A stretch of DNA of 64,000 bases, taken from the IMG/VR virus record IMGVR_UViG_3300021420_000028, positions 1 to 64,000 of that record; one strand, 5' to 3'. Under the pieces are notes generated by a model. It did no database searches and had not been told where the DNA came from. It saw nothing but the letters and a program-made list of their open reading frames with translations. Source of the DNA: a virus. Both the position numbers and the translations under genes were made by a program. This document shows positions 56,092 through 63,087 of this stretch, piece by piece; the stretch's first letter is position 1, and each line of letters starts with the position of its first letter.

Positions 56092-57198
56092 TCAACCAAA
56101 TACCGATTTGATTGCGGCCTCCAGCTGCGAATTTGGAGCAACCGCGGGCGCCATGCCGAACTGGCCATTAGGCGCTTGTCCGCCTTCGGCGGGCTGCCTG
56201 AACGGGGCGACGGGATTACCTGTTACTGCAGCCGGATCAACTTTCGGTGGGCGGCCGCGGCGGCGCGTAGGCGCCCCAGTAGATGCCGGCACCTCTGCAT
56301 TTGCCGCAGACGGTGCCGACGGCGGGATTACTGTACCCGCAGCCGCAACATTGGTCGCAGATAAAGGGCTAGTTGTCTCCACAGGTACAGACGCGGGTGA
56401 CGACGCAATATGAGCAGGGGGGGCGCCCAGTGCCAAAGGGGATTGGTCGCCCGTGGACTGCACAGCGACCGCCAAAACGCGCGGCTTGTCGCCCCGGCCG
56501 ACCAGGGCGTCCGTCTTCTTGGCGAGCAGCACCTCGTTGCGCTGCTTGGCGGTCACTTCGTCAATGAAGCCCAGCCCGGAGAACGTAAGCGTGCCGATGC
56601 CGCCCGGTTCGAATGAGATACGCGTGACGACGTCTCGCACCGTGAACGCGTGCCCCTTGAACTTGTTATTGTAAGCCCGCAAATTTTCCAGAGAATTGGG
56701 CGGCACCCGCAGCAGAAATTCGACATCGTCGCCGGGAATCAGGAGCGCCAGCTTCTGGTACTTTCCGCATGCGGGGACGCCTTTCCCGGTGACCTTGGAT
56801 GTCGCCGAGCCCCACACCGCCAGCTTGCAGCCGTTGACGCCGGTAGGATCCGCTGCGCAGGAGACGGCTTGCGGCTCGCTGCAATTGACGCTCGGGGCCA
56901 CACCATTGTCCGACCAGCATTTAGGCGGGCTGTACGACTGCGCGCCGGGATCGAACGCCTGTCCAAAATAAATCTTGGAGGGGTGATCTCCGGCGTCGAT
57001 AATGACGCAGTCGAGATACGGCACCCCCGTCTTCGGGTCGACGGTCACCACGGGTTCGGTGTCGCCGACCGAGTCGATCAAGGTGAAGCGCTGGCCTTGA
57101 ATCGACACGTAGGGAGGCGTCCCGGTGCCGAGATTGGCGCCCAGGCGATCGGTAAAGTCGGGGAGGCCGGTGTTTTTAAGATATTCAGGCAAGTTCAC
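56092..57198 (-). CDS. AT-hook protein (possible ssDNA-binding)
   Basis: 368 aa, GTG start with AGGAG 7 nt upstream. N-terminal ~220 residues contain Cys pairs (CWSDNGVAPSVNCSE…SCAADPTGVNGCKLAVWGS…ACGKYQKLALLI…LRVPPNSLENLR), resembling a phage protein group sometimes assumed to bind DNA. The rest is Pro/Ala/Ser-rich with an AT-hook core PTRRRGRPPKVD near 330. Location at the end of the replication operon supports a DNA-binding role. Confidence 0.6.
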   Translation of the reverse strand: MNLPEYLKNTGLPDFTDRLGANLGTGTPPYVSIQGQRFTLIDSVGDTEPVVTVDPKTGVPYLDCVIIDAGDHPSKIYFGQAFDPGAQSYSPPKCWSDNGVAPSVNCSEPQAVSCAADPTGVNGCKLAVWGSATSKVTGKGVPACGKYQKLALLIPGDDVEFLLRVPPNSLENLRAYNNKFKGHAFTVRDVVTRISFEPGGIGTLTFSGLGFIDEVTAKQRNEVLLAKKTDALVGRGDKPRVLAVAVQSTGDQSPLALGAPPAHIASSPASVPVETTSPLSATNVAAAGTVIPPSAPSAANAEVPASTGAPTRRRGRPPKVDPAAVTGNPVAPFRQPAEGGQAPNGQFGMAPAVAPNSQLEAAIKSVFG

Positions 57199-57257
57199 GA
57201 TATGACTCCTTTTTTAGGTTTCGTTTTCGGATAAAACGCATTCGATCTCTAGCACGT

Positions 57258-57479
57258 TCACAGATTGCGATCCCCCGACTTGCGCAGCTCTTCCGCAGCG
57301 CGCCGCCTAGGCTTAACTCTGACCTGTCTGCTGCCCTCCGGCACCAAACGACACCCCGGTCTCAGAGCCCGGAGCACCAGCTCCTGGTACCTCTGGAGTT
57401 TCGGGCTCCGGCAGTTCATCGTCGGCCGCTTCGACTCGTCGCATTCGAAGACGAGGTCGCCATTTTGACGGTCGATCAT
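57258..57479 (-). CDS. Chimeric remnant of the Zn-ribbon gene start
   Basis: 73 codons beginning MIDRQNGDLVFECDE, identical to the first 15 residues of the 57641-57826 protein, then changing to an unrelated Arg/Pro-rich reading (SKRPTMNCRS…). In another frame the same 3' DNA reads EAADDELPEPETPEVPGAG, more protein-like. Reads as a recombined duplicate, perhaps not functional. ATG overlaps the stop of the 57476-57628 gene. Confidence 0.4.
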   Translation of the reverse strand: MIDRQNGDLVFECDESKRPTMNCRSPKLQRYQELVLRALRPGCRLVPEGSRQVRVKPRRRAAEELRKSGDRNL

Positions 57480-57628
57480 TTGCGGCGATCCGAGTCTGTT
57501 TTTCCGTAACGCCCGTATTCATGTTTTCGTTCGTCAAATTCGCTGCGCTCCTCAACCGAGACCCACTCTCCGTCGACGAACTCTTCGAGCACTCGCTCTC
57601 CATCAAGCTTTACATACCACCGCATCAT
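57476..57628 (-). CDS. 50-aa acidic protein
   Basis: Start ATG 57628 or 57625, GAGG upstream. MMRWYVKLDGERVLEEFVDGEWVSVEERSEFD…GRYGKTDSDRRK is coherent: paired strands then a charged tail. Stop TGA overlaps the next ATG (AAATGA). Unknown; resembles small phage beta-hairpin proteins. Confidence 0.6.
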   Translation of the reverse strand: MMRWYVKLDGERVLEEFVDGEWVSVEERSEFDERKHEYGRYGKTDSDRRK

Positions 57629-57640
57629 GAGCGCCTCACG

Positions 57641-57826
57641 TTAACCCGAGTTTTTGCGGCTACACCCGCTACAAGTATGCACCCATTCGGTGCCGATCTT
57701 TTTTACGCGCCATCCGTCGCGCTTGGCCTGGTTCCAAGCCGAATTGAAGTCCGAGGTGGCGGACTCAAAGGTCTCGCCGCACTCATCGCATTCGAAGACG
57801 AGGTCGCCATTTTGACGGTCGATCAT
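57641..57826 (-). CDS. 61-aa Zn-ribbon protein
   Basis: MIDRQNGDLVFECDECGETFESATSDFNSAWNQAKRDGWRVKKIGTEWVHTCSGCSRK has C-x2-C … C-x2-C, a zinc ribbon frequently seen in phage replication modules. Start overlaps the HNH stop (ATGA). Confidence 0.75.
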   Translation of the reverse strand: MIDRQNGDLVFECDECGETFESATSDFNSAWNQAKRDGWRVKKIGTEWVHTCSGCSRKNSG

Positions 57827-58263
57827 CGTGGATTCCTACTACGATCATATTTATGGTTTACTTTTCTCTGGTAGGCGTTCTCGCAAACGCGACATCGCCG
57901 ATGACCGGTCTTTTTTGCCACAATCAAATTATCGCCGTCAAGGGGGTGTCCGTTTTTGCAATGCGTTTGCCGCATTTTTGGTCCAGAAAATCCTTCTCCC
58001 CGACGCATGTTCTCGCGGTGCGTTACCGGTTCCAAATGATCTGGATTCACGCAACACGGAAGCCGACAGCGATGATCCAACTCAAGCCCGGCCGGTACAG
58101 GGCCTTTTAGTAATTCGTAAATAACGCGATGCGCTCCCCTTATTTTGCCACCTATGTTAACCCGTCCATACCCCAATTTATGACAATACCCAACCCATAT
58201 CCAACAACCTGAATTAGGTTCTGGAATAATATTTCGTTGCATGCGTTCGGGCAAGCTTAACAT
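57823..58263 (-). CDS. HNH endonuclease
   Basis: 146 aa. PNSGCWIWVGYCHKLGYGRVNIGGKIRGAHRVIYELLKGPVPAGLELDHRCRLPCCVNPDHLEPVTHRENMRRG is the HNH_3 type; C-terminal Cys pair (CKNGHPLDGDN…CRVCE) also typical. Homing endonuclease in the replication operon. Its ATG lies two bases from the preceding stop, with no strong ribosome site noted. Confidence 0.85.
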   Translation of the reverse strand: MLSLPERMQRNIIPEPNSGCWIWVGYCHKLGYGRVNIGGKIRGAHRVIYELLKGPVPAGLELDHRCRLPCCVNPDHLEPVTHRENMRRGEGFSGPKMRQTHCKNGHPLDGDNLIVAKKTGHRRCRVCENAYQRKVNHKYDRSRNPR

Positions 58264-58264
58264 C

Positions 58265-58978
58265 TTAGGAACGCCTTATATTAACTTTACGGAACCAACT
58301 TATTTTTAAACCCGGCGGCGGGCGTCCTTCGTGATCTTCCATGTACCGTCTTACAGTATCCTTTTGAGCCTGAACCATTAATATATCTGCGCCGTAAGTC
58401 GCCCAATTTTCTAAAGCCCAATCAAGCAAAGCCATTCTACCAATTTGTTTTTCGCCTTCTGAATTTACATAGGATTCAGAATCGGGGTCAATACCCACGT
58501 TAAGCAAATTTGAAATATAAGCCGTTCCTGCATCGGTCGACAAATTTGCCTTGTCGCCGGTTCCGAGCGCATTGAGCATAGCGTGCAGCTCGGCGTCGAT
58601 CGCCTCCAGGCGCGCCTTGTGAGGCGCGAGCAATTCAGCGACACGCTTGTTCGCCTCCTTGATCTTGTCCTGGAGATCGAAGTGCTCGGTGATCAGTTCT
58701 TCGGCGGTAGCCTTAATGGGAATCGGGCGCTCGGTGATCAGTTCTTCGGCGGTAGCCTTAATGGGAATCGGGCGCCCAACAGGCCCATCGTACTTCCTGC
58801 GCAACACGGCTCCACGATTTTTTACATTGTGGTGCATGCAAGCTTCGCACATTCGGTATTCGCGATTGTGATGAAAAACAATATGAGTCGCCACTGCATT
58901 GCACGGAATATAGAATCTACTCGATTGGGGCGACGCTTCTTCGCATCGCCCTTCTCCGGCTTCTAGATTTAGGCTCAT
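58265..58978 (-). CDS. Phage helical protein with 15-aa tandem repeat
   Basis: 237 aa; GGGGAGAG before ATG. The C-terminal 140 residues (HFDLQDKIKEANKRVAELLAPHK…GTGDKANLSTDAGTAYIS…VRRYMEDHEGRPPPGLKISWFRKVNIRRS) belong to a common phage protein type of unknown role. Before it stand two exact copies of RPIPIKATAEELITE. The N-terminal ~65 residues (CEEASPQSSRFYIPCNAVATHIVFHHNREYRMCEACMHH) form a separate Zn-binding-like domain. Confidence 0.7.
   Translation of the reverse strand: MSLNLEAGEGRCEEASPQSSRFYIPCNAVATHIVFHHNREYRMCEACMHHNVKNRGAVLRRKYDGPVGRPIPIKATAEELITERPIPIKATAEELITEHFDLQDKIKEANKRVAELLAPHKARLEAIDAELHAMLNALGTGDKANLSTDAGTAYISNLLNVGIDPDSESYVNSEGEKQIGRMALLDWALENWATYGADILMVQAQKDTVRRYMEDHEGRPPPGLKISWFRKVNIRRS
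58684..58773 (-). repeat. Exact 45-bp tandem repeat
   Basis: Units 58684-58728 and 58729-58773 are identical and in frame, doubling a 15-residue segment in the 58265-58978 product. Exactness suggests a very recent duplication or slippage. Confidence 0.9.
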
Positions 58979-59015
58979 AACTCTCCCCTCTACTCTTCGG
59001 CGGTCGGTTTGCCGG

Positions 59016-59216
59016 TCACGACATCCGCCTGCACGTTACGCGATGAAACGATTTGACGGCAAGTTTATTTATATGAGGTGAATTATCGGGCGCCCATATA
59101 GAATCCAACCGCGTGTCAAGAACCAAACGCAATGCTTTTACCGCGTCTCTTTCCGTCATGGCCGCAGATGTTGTGATCTCAACCACAACCTTATTTTTCT
59201 TTCTGAGATAATTCAT
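59016..59216 (-). CDS. 66-aa protein behind a VRRGEL gene end
   Basis: GGGGAGAGTT-ATG start shared with neighbours. VVVEITTSAAMTERDAVKALRLVLDTRLDSIW is a strand-helix-like unit. Unknown. Its start overlaps the stop of the truncated duplicate at 59213-59269. Confidence 0.55.
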   Translation of the reverse strand: MNYLRKKNKVVVEITTSAAMTERDAVKALRLVLDTRLDSIWAPDNSPHINKLAVKSFHRVTCRRMS

Positions 59217-59269
59217 AACTCTCCCCTTCTCACCATGTCGAGCATCAGCCCTTGAAGCGATGTCTGGGT
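59213..59269 (-). pseudogene. Truncated duplicate of the SNF2-gene 3' end
   Basis: Reads T-Q-T-S-L-Q-G-L-M-L-D-M-V-R-R-G-E-L-stop, matching the helicase C-terminus N-T-S-M-Q-G-V-L-L-D-A-V-R-R-G-E-L-stop (59882). It retains the ribosome site and ATGA overlap for the next gene, but has no start of its own beyond the neighbour. Confidence 0.6.
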
Positions 59270-59288
59270 CCCCTCTACTCTTCGGCGG

Positions 59289-59570
59289 TCATGGCTTATG
59301 CAACTTATTTCTATAATACTCGTACATTTTCTCGTCTTGCTGCCGCGAGCGTATTGCTGTTTGGCGCGCTTCCTCCACGCGTTCCAGGCGCTCGGTTGCT
59401 GTCTCCGGTCTACAAAAAGATACCGTGAGGTGCTCCCCATCGCTATCCACGGTTACTGATGCGGAATCACGATAATTTTCCGGTACGGTTTGCAATAAAA
59501 CTAAGAATTCGGCAACGCTCCACTTCGCATACCCATAGTTGTCTAGAACTTTTATTTTGATTTCTTTCAT
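59289..59570 (-). CDS. 93-aa protein
   Basis: GGGGAGAGTT-ATG start. KEIKIKVLDNYGYAKWSVAEFLVLLQTVPENYRDSASVTVDSDGEHLTVSFCRPETATERLERVEEARQTAIRSRQQDEKMYEYYRNKL: strands, then a long helix. Unknown; possibly early small protein of the replication region. Confidence 0.65.
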   Translation of the reverse strand: MKEIKIKVLDNYGYAKWSVAEFLVLLQTVPENYRDSASVTVDSDGEHLTVSFCRPETATERLERVEEARQTAIRSRQQDEKMYEYYRNKLHKP

Positions 59571-59583
59571 AACTCTCCCCTTC

Positions 59584-59823
59584 TCACCCCGCGTTAAAAC
59601 TGGTAATCACGACACCTTCGCCAATTCCTTTTGCCGCCTCGCCTATGTATTTTACGGTCACCTGATCAGGGCTTTTTGCCCAGCAATCGTATTCGGATCC
59701 CCAATCGGGGTATTTGGACGGATGAATTTGTTGCGCGGCTTCAGCAGTTGGCGCAGCAACCACCGCGCTGTCGTAGGTATCGTAACCATTGTTTACGTCC
59801 TGTTTTATAAGCCAAAGTTTCAT
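59584..59823 (-). CDS. 79-aa protein
   Basis: GGGGAGAGTT-ATG start. MKLWLIKQDVNNGYDTYDSAVVAAPTAEAAQQIHPSKYPDWGSEYDCWAKSPDQVTVKYIGEAAKGIGEGVVITSFNAG resembles a widespread short phage protein of mixed alpha/beta type, role unknown. Confidence 0.75.
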   Translation of the reverse strand: MKLWLIKQDVNNGYDTYDSAVVAAPTAEAAQQIHPSKYPDWGSEYDCWAKSPDQVTVKYIGEAAKGIGEGVVITSFNAG

Positions 59824-59885
59824 AACTCTCCCCTCCTCACCATGTCGAGCATCATTTCCGCGCGTAGCTCTTCAACAGTAATCAT
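59820..59885 (-). CDS. 21-aa mini-ORF ending VRRGEL
   Basis: ATG 59885 overlaps the helicase stop; its own stop overlaps the ATG of the 59823 gene. Sequence begins MITVEELRAEM and ends MLDMVRRGEL, copying the helicase C-terminus. It may only pass ribosomes to the next gene. Confidence 0.4.
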   Translation of the reverse strand: MITVEELRAEMMLDMVRRGEL

Positions 59886-61489
59886 AACTCGCCCCTGCGC
59901 ACCGCATCAAGCAGAACGCCCTGCATCGAAGTGTTGGTTTCCAACCGGCGGAACATCTCGATCTCGGCTTTGGTAGCAACCAACTGGTAAGCCGTGACCG
60001 GCCAAGACTGTCCAGGTCTATGCGCGCGACGGTTCCCTTGGATGTAGAAGCGCGTTTTATCCACGGCAGTTATCCATATTACCGTATCCGCGACAACGAA
60101 GTCATTAATCCCATGGCTGACAGACTGCGCATCGACAATCATTATCTTGAACTCCGGATCGTCGACGAAAGCCTGAATGATTGCCGGACGGTCGCTGACA
60201 TTGACCGCGCCGTTAATGACGCCGCATTTCCACTTCTTCCCCAAGGTCGTTTTTAGAAAATCTATAATACTCGTCAGCGGCGAAAAGATCAATACCTTTC
60301 TTGAGGTCGAGTTGATAATTCTTTCGACTTCCTCGTAACGAGGCGCTGCATCAACTTTATGAGCGTGATGTCCATCGTCGTAAACCATGCCAAGACAAAT
60401 TTGTAGGAATTTTTGCCGTGCTGCCGCCTCATTTATGCTGTCAATGACTTTACCACTCTGCATGGTAACCTGCATATCGCGCTTCAACTCTGCCAGTTTT
60501 TTCTTTTGCTCCTCAGTGAGAGATACTGTGCGTTGCTGCACGGTAAATTCAGGTGCATCTTTCCAGACATCTCTAATATCGTATCGGATAGCTGGCGCAA
60601 GAAGTCTGAAGGCTGTGTCGTAACCATCTTTGCGCGGGATCCATTTGAAATTGGAAACCTGAATCATAGTCTCTTCGCGGAACTGCCTGAAACTCTTTCC
60701 TTGGGCGTTGTTGAGGAACTTAGCAAGTCCGTAGGCATCCGTCGGTTTTTGGGCAGTTGGCGTGCCGGTAAGCATCCACGTGTACGGTCGCCTTCCGATG
60801 GCCAGTCGCGCGACCCGATGTCGCTTGGTTTGCGCATCGCAGTAGGCATCGGCTTCGTCCATGACGACGATCTTGATTGCCTCGTCCTCGGCCAAATCTT
60901 TCGAAAGCCCGTCTAGCTCGAACTTCTTTCGCGTGTGTGCCCCGATCCCAACGCCATCCACGTTAATCAAAGCAAAATCCGGCTTCTTAGCGAGCAAAGC
61001 ACGTCGCTTCTCAGCAGTCCCGTGGAGCAGCTCAAAAGAGCGTCGCCCCAGAAAAATGGCAAAGATGGCCTTTGCCCATACGCTTTCTATCACGTTCAAC
61101 GGCGCCACAATAAGCGTACGCCAGCCGGGATTCTGCAACATCAAATGATCGGCAGCCCACAGCGCGGGTAGTGTTTTCATGGTTCCGGGATCGCTTAGAT
61201 TGAAACAGCGCGGGTGCAATAGCTGGAAATTGCACATCACAATCTGATGTTCTAGTGGTTTGCGGCCAGGTTCAATCGGAAAATCGTAATTATGCGTCCC
61301 TATAACAGGAACTACCGGATATTGCATCCAACGCAACACTTGGCTGTTTTTCAACGTCGCCGGCACGGCAACGTAAGACCCGTTTATCTGCTTGGCCTCG
61401 GGCAAACTCTGCAACAGCTGCGCGACGTGCAAAGGAGATGGCGTCTCGTAGACGAGCAAGTTGCGCGGCTGGTCGAAGAAAAAGTTCAT
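59882..61489 (-). CDS. SNF2-type DNA helicase
   Basis: 535 aa; AGGATTT before ATG. Motif I SDPGTMKT (G102-T106), motif II VVMDEADAY (D211-D214), motif III MLTGTP, motif V DAQSVSHGIN, motif VI QGNRRAHRPGQ. Typical phage SNF2-like ATPase acting on replication forks or recombination. Last residues VRRGEL are the source of a repeated gene-end unit downstream. Confidence 0.9.
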   Translation of the reverse strand: MNFFFDQPRNLLVYETPSPLHVAQLLQSLPEAKQINGSYVAVPATLKNSQVLRWMQYPVVPVIGTHNYDFPIEPGRKPLEHQIVMCNFQLLHPRCFNLSDPGTMKTLPALWAADHLMLQNPGWRTLIVAPLNVIESVWAKAIFAIFLGRRSFELLHGTAEKRRALLAKKPDFALINVDGVGIGAHTRKKFELDGLSKDLAEDEAIKIVVMDEADAYCDAQTKRHRVARLAIGRRPYTWMLTGTPTAQKPTDAYGLAKFLNNAQGKSFRQFREETMIQVSNFKWIPRKDGYDTAFRLLAPAIRYDIRDVWKDAPEFTVQQRTVSLTEEQKKKLAELKRDMQVTMQSGKVIDSINEAAARQKFLQICLGMVYDDGHHAHKVDAAPRYEEVERIINSTSRKVLIFSPLTSIIDFLKTTLGKKWKCGVINGAVNVSDRPAIIQAFVDDPEFKIMIVDAQSVSHGINDFVVADTVIWITAVDKTRFYIQGNRRAHRPGQSWPVTAYQLVATKAEIEMFRRLETNTSMQGVLLDAVRRGEL

Positions 61490-61830
61490 AAATCCTGCAA
61501 CATTTGCTCTCGCGTTTGCAAATCGGTTTTGGTTTCGGCCTGTTGTTTTATGTAACTACACAACTCTGTAATCACCTTGTCTGCCGTCCCCCACAACGCC
61601 ATTCCGCCCGCCGCCGAGATCGCTTTCATCCGCCGCATTTGCGTTGCGGTCGCGCCTTTCCCATGGCGCTTGACCTCGATCGAGACGAACTTGCCATCCA
61701 AGCAGGCAAGGATATCCGGGACGCCCGACTTGCCGTAGCCGAACGTCATTGGTTTGACGTACCAGCAATTGGGCAGCGAATCTAGGTAGCGGCAGATGTC
61801 CTGTTTTTCCCACGCTTCAGGGGTTCGCAT
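61486..61830 (-). CDS. VRR-NUC nuclease
   Basis: 114 aa from ATG 61830 (GGAAGC before it); an upstream start would extend to 61872. MTFGYGKSGVPDILACLDGKFVSIEVKRHGKGATATQMRRMKAI shows the PD-(D/E)xK active site (PD…EVK). VRR-NUC domains commonly pair with SNF2 helicases, as here; coupled by ATGA. Confidence 0.85.
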   Translation of the reverse strand: MRTPEAWEKQDICRYLDSLPNCWYVKPMTFGYGKSGVPDILACLDGKFVSIEVKRHGKGATATQMRRMKAISAAGGMALWGTADKVITELCSYIKQQAETKTDLQTREQMLQDL

Positions 61831-61999
61831 CGTCGGGCTTCCTTTCAAAATCCTGACAACGAAACCGCGCATCGGTCCGATCGCCGTAATTTACCGACGA
61901 TGACTTGCCGCACGTGCCTTCCCAATCGTTGGCTCTGTGCCAAGGGCCGGTGCAGGTCTCGCAGCAATTAGGGGGCCATTTAAGCCATGAAGGAACCAT
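61817..61999 (-). CDS. 60-aa Cys-rich protein
   Basis: MVPSWLKWPPNCCETCTGPWHRANDWEGTCGKSSSVNYGDRTDARFRCQDFERK: Cys at about 12, 13, 16, 30 and 48 hint at a metal site. Starts at 61999 (62068 GTG also possible). Overlaps the nuclease start. Found in similar place in phage replication operons only by inference. Confidence 0.5.
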   Translation of the reverse strand: MVPSWLKWPPNCCETCTGPWHRANDWEGTCGKSSSVNYGDRTDARFRCQDFERKPDDANP

Positions 62000-62007
62000 C
62001 ACTTTTT

Positions 62008-62184
62008 CTATCGAGAAAGCTGCTGAGATGCTGTGGCAAAATCTGTAGGGCGTGCAACACTCCGCCACGCATTACGCTCTCGCGTCGATTTGCCGTAGCA
62101 CTCTTCCAACTGCCATTGACCGTTAGGGCAAGACACGATTCGAATTGAATTTTTCTCAGCGTGATAAACTGGCTTCCTGCTCAT
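62008..62184 (-). CDS. 58-aa protein
   Basis: AGGAG seven nt before ATG. SRKPVYHAEKNSIRIVSCPNGQWQLEECYGKSTRERNAWRSVARPTDFATASQQL is a typical small phage beta/alpha protein that sits beside nucleases; function unknown. Start overlaps the Cas4-like stop. Confidence 0.65.
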   Translation of the reverse strand: MSRKPVYHAEKNSIRIVSCPNGQWQLEECYGKSTRERNAWRSVARPTDFATASQQLSR

Positions 62185-62900
62185 GTTTTTCTCCTATTGT
62201 GTTCACAGTGTTTGACGTCGCAAAATCCGCAAAGAGGACCGGGTCGTTTCTCAAACTGCCCTGTTTGCCGATCGCGCTCGATCCGCTTGACGATTCCCGT
62301 GATCTTGGTCCATGCGTGGCGCGTGTCGGAAAGGTCGTACATCTCTCCGAGGCGGTTTTCTTTCAGCCAAGTGTAAGTACCCTTGATCTTCGTTAGATGC
62401 AGGTTGGCGGCGTGTAGCATGAGGGCGCCAACATCCAATTCGAAACGATCCTCGTATTTACTGGATCCGGACTTCCAATCATTCATATAAGCGCGATCGC
62501 CGTTGATCATGACTGCGTCCAGCTTGCCGCGCAACCACACTTTAGTATTGTCGAAGAAGTCGCAAGGCTTTCCTTCAACTGTAATCCCTAACTTCAACTC
62601 GCACGACAAACTTTTACCTGTAGCTGGCGATTCGCGAATCTTATCAAACGGCTCAGCAAACGGCTCCCACTGTGCGAAGTCGGGATGCAGCGGCTTATTG
62701 TGCGCGATCCGGTGCTCCATTGCTTCGTGCACCTTGGTACCGTAACGCATTGCCTCGGTCTCAATAAACGGAAGGTCTTTCTTTATATATCTGTGAAAAA
62801 ATTGATAAGGACAGACATTTTCATAACAATTCAAATTCGTGTACGAATACACGAGCCGCGTGCGATCGAGGAAGGCGGGGAGGGGGCCGGGGTCGTGCAT
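62181..62900 (-). CDS. Cas4/RecB-like PD-(D/E)xK nuclease
   Basis: 239 aa; GGAGAGG before ATG. RecB-family signs: YSYTNLNCYENVCPYQFFHRY, AMRYGTKVHEAMEHRI, RGKLDAVMINGDRAYMNDWKSGS, and a C-terminal PLCGFCDVKHCEH. Together with the N-terminal Cys these could bind an Fe-S cluster as in Cas4/AddB. Resection nuclease for recombination-dependent replication. No CRISPR genes nearby. Confidence 0.85.
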   Translation of the reverse strand: MHDPGPLPAFLDRTRLVYSYTNLNCYENVCPYQFFHRYIKKDLPFIETEAMRYGTKVHEAMEHRIAHNKPLHPDFAQWEPFAEPFDKIRESPATGKSLSCELKLGITVEGKPCDFFDNTKVWLRGKLDAVMINGDRAYMNDWKSGSSKYEDRFELDVGALMLHAANLHLTKIKGTYTWLKENRLGEMYDLSDTRHAWTKITGIVKRIERDRQTGQFEKRPGPLCGFCDVKHCEHNRRKT

Positions 62901-62901
62901 T

Positions 62902-63087
62902 TCAACCTCTCCAACCGTAATACTTGCAGGATAAAAATTTCTGCCAAGTTTTGTATGCCTTTACGGCGGCATCGTACTCTGCTTTCCGCGCATCCGTCAG
63001 CAATACGCCGCGATTGTGTACGGATTCAACATCCAGATAGTATTCTTGATCGCCTTCATCGAAATAGATACCATAACGCGTTTTCAT
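62902..63087 (-). CDS. 61-aa protein after PolA
   Basis: ATGA overlap with the polymerase stop. KTRYGIYFDEGDQEYYLDVESVHNRGVLLTDARKAEYDAAVKAYKTWQKFL: strand-rich then a helix; small phage protein, unknown role. Coupled to polymerase translation. Confidence 0.65.
   Translation of the reverse strand: MKTRYGIYFDEGDQEYYLDVESVHNRGVLLTDARKAEYDAAVKAYKTWQKFLSCKYYGWRG

Larger units (their letters stand above)
57434..57826. repeat. 46-bp direct repeat (two copies)
   Basis: Copies at 57434-57479 and 57781-57826, with one mismatch, containing the 5' end of the Zn-ribbon gene (MIDRQNGDLVFECDE codons). The copies are 347 bp apart and flank the genes 57476-57628 and 57641-57826. Suggests gene-start duplication or recombination. 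Confidence 0.85.
58976..59890 (-). repeat. Reiterated gene-end/ribosome-site unit
   Basis: The sequence CATAACTCTCCCC (plus strand) occurs before the genes starting at 58978, 59216, 59570 and 59823, with a CATAACTCGCCCC variant at 59883. Longer versions share CTCACCATGTCGAGCATC at about 59230 and 59837; another, CCCTCTACTCTTCGGCGGTC, is at about 58986 and 59271. Confidence 0.8.

Noticed and set aside
62181-62900. Cas4-like gene as sign of a CRISPR system
   Set aside because: No cas1/cas2 or repeat-spacer array; phage Cas4/RecB-like nucleases are common in replication modules.
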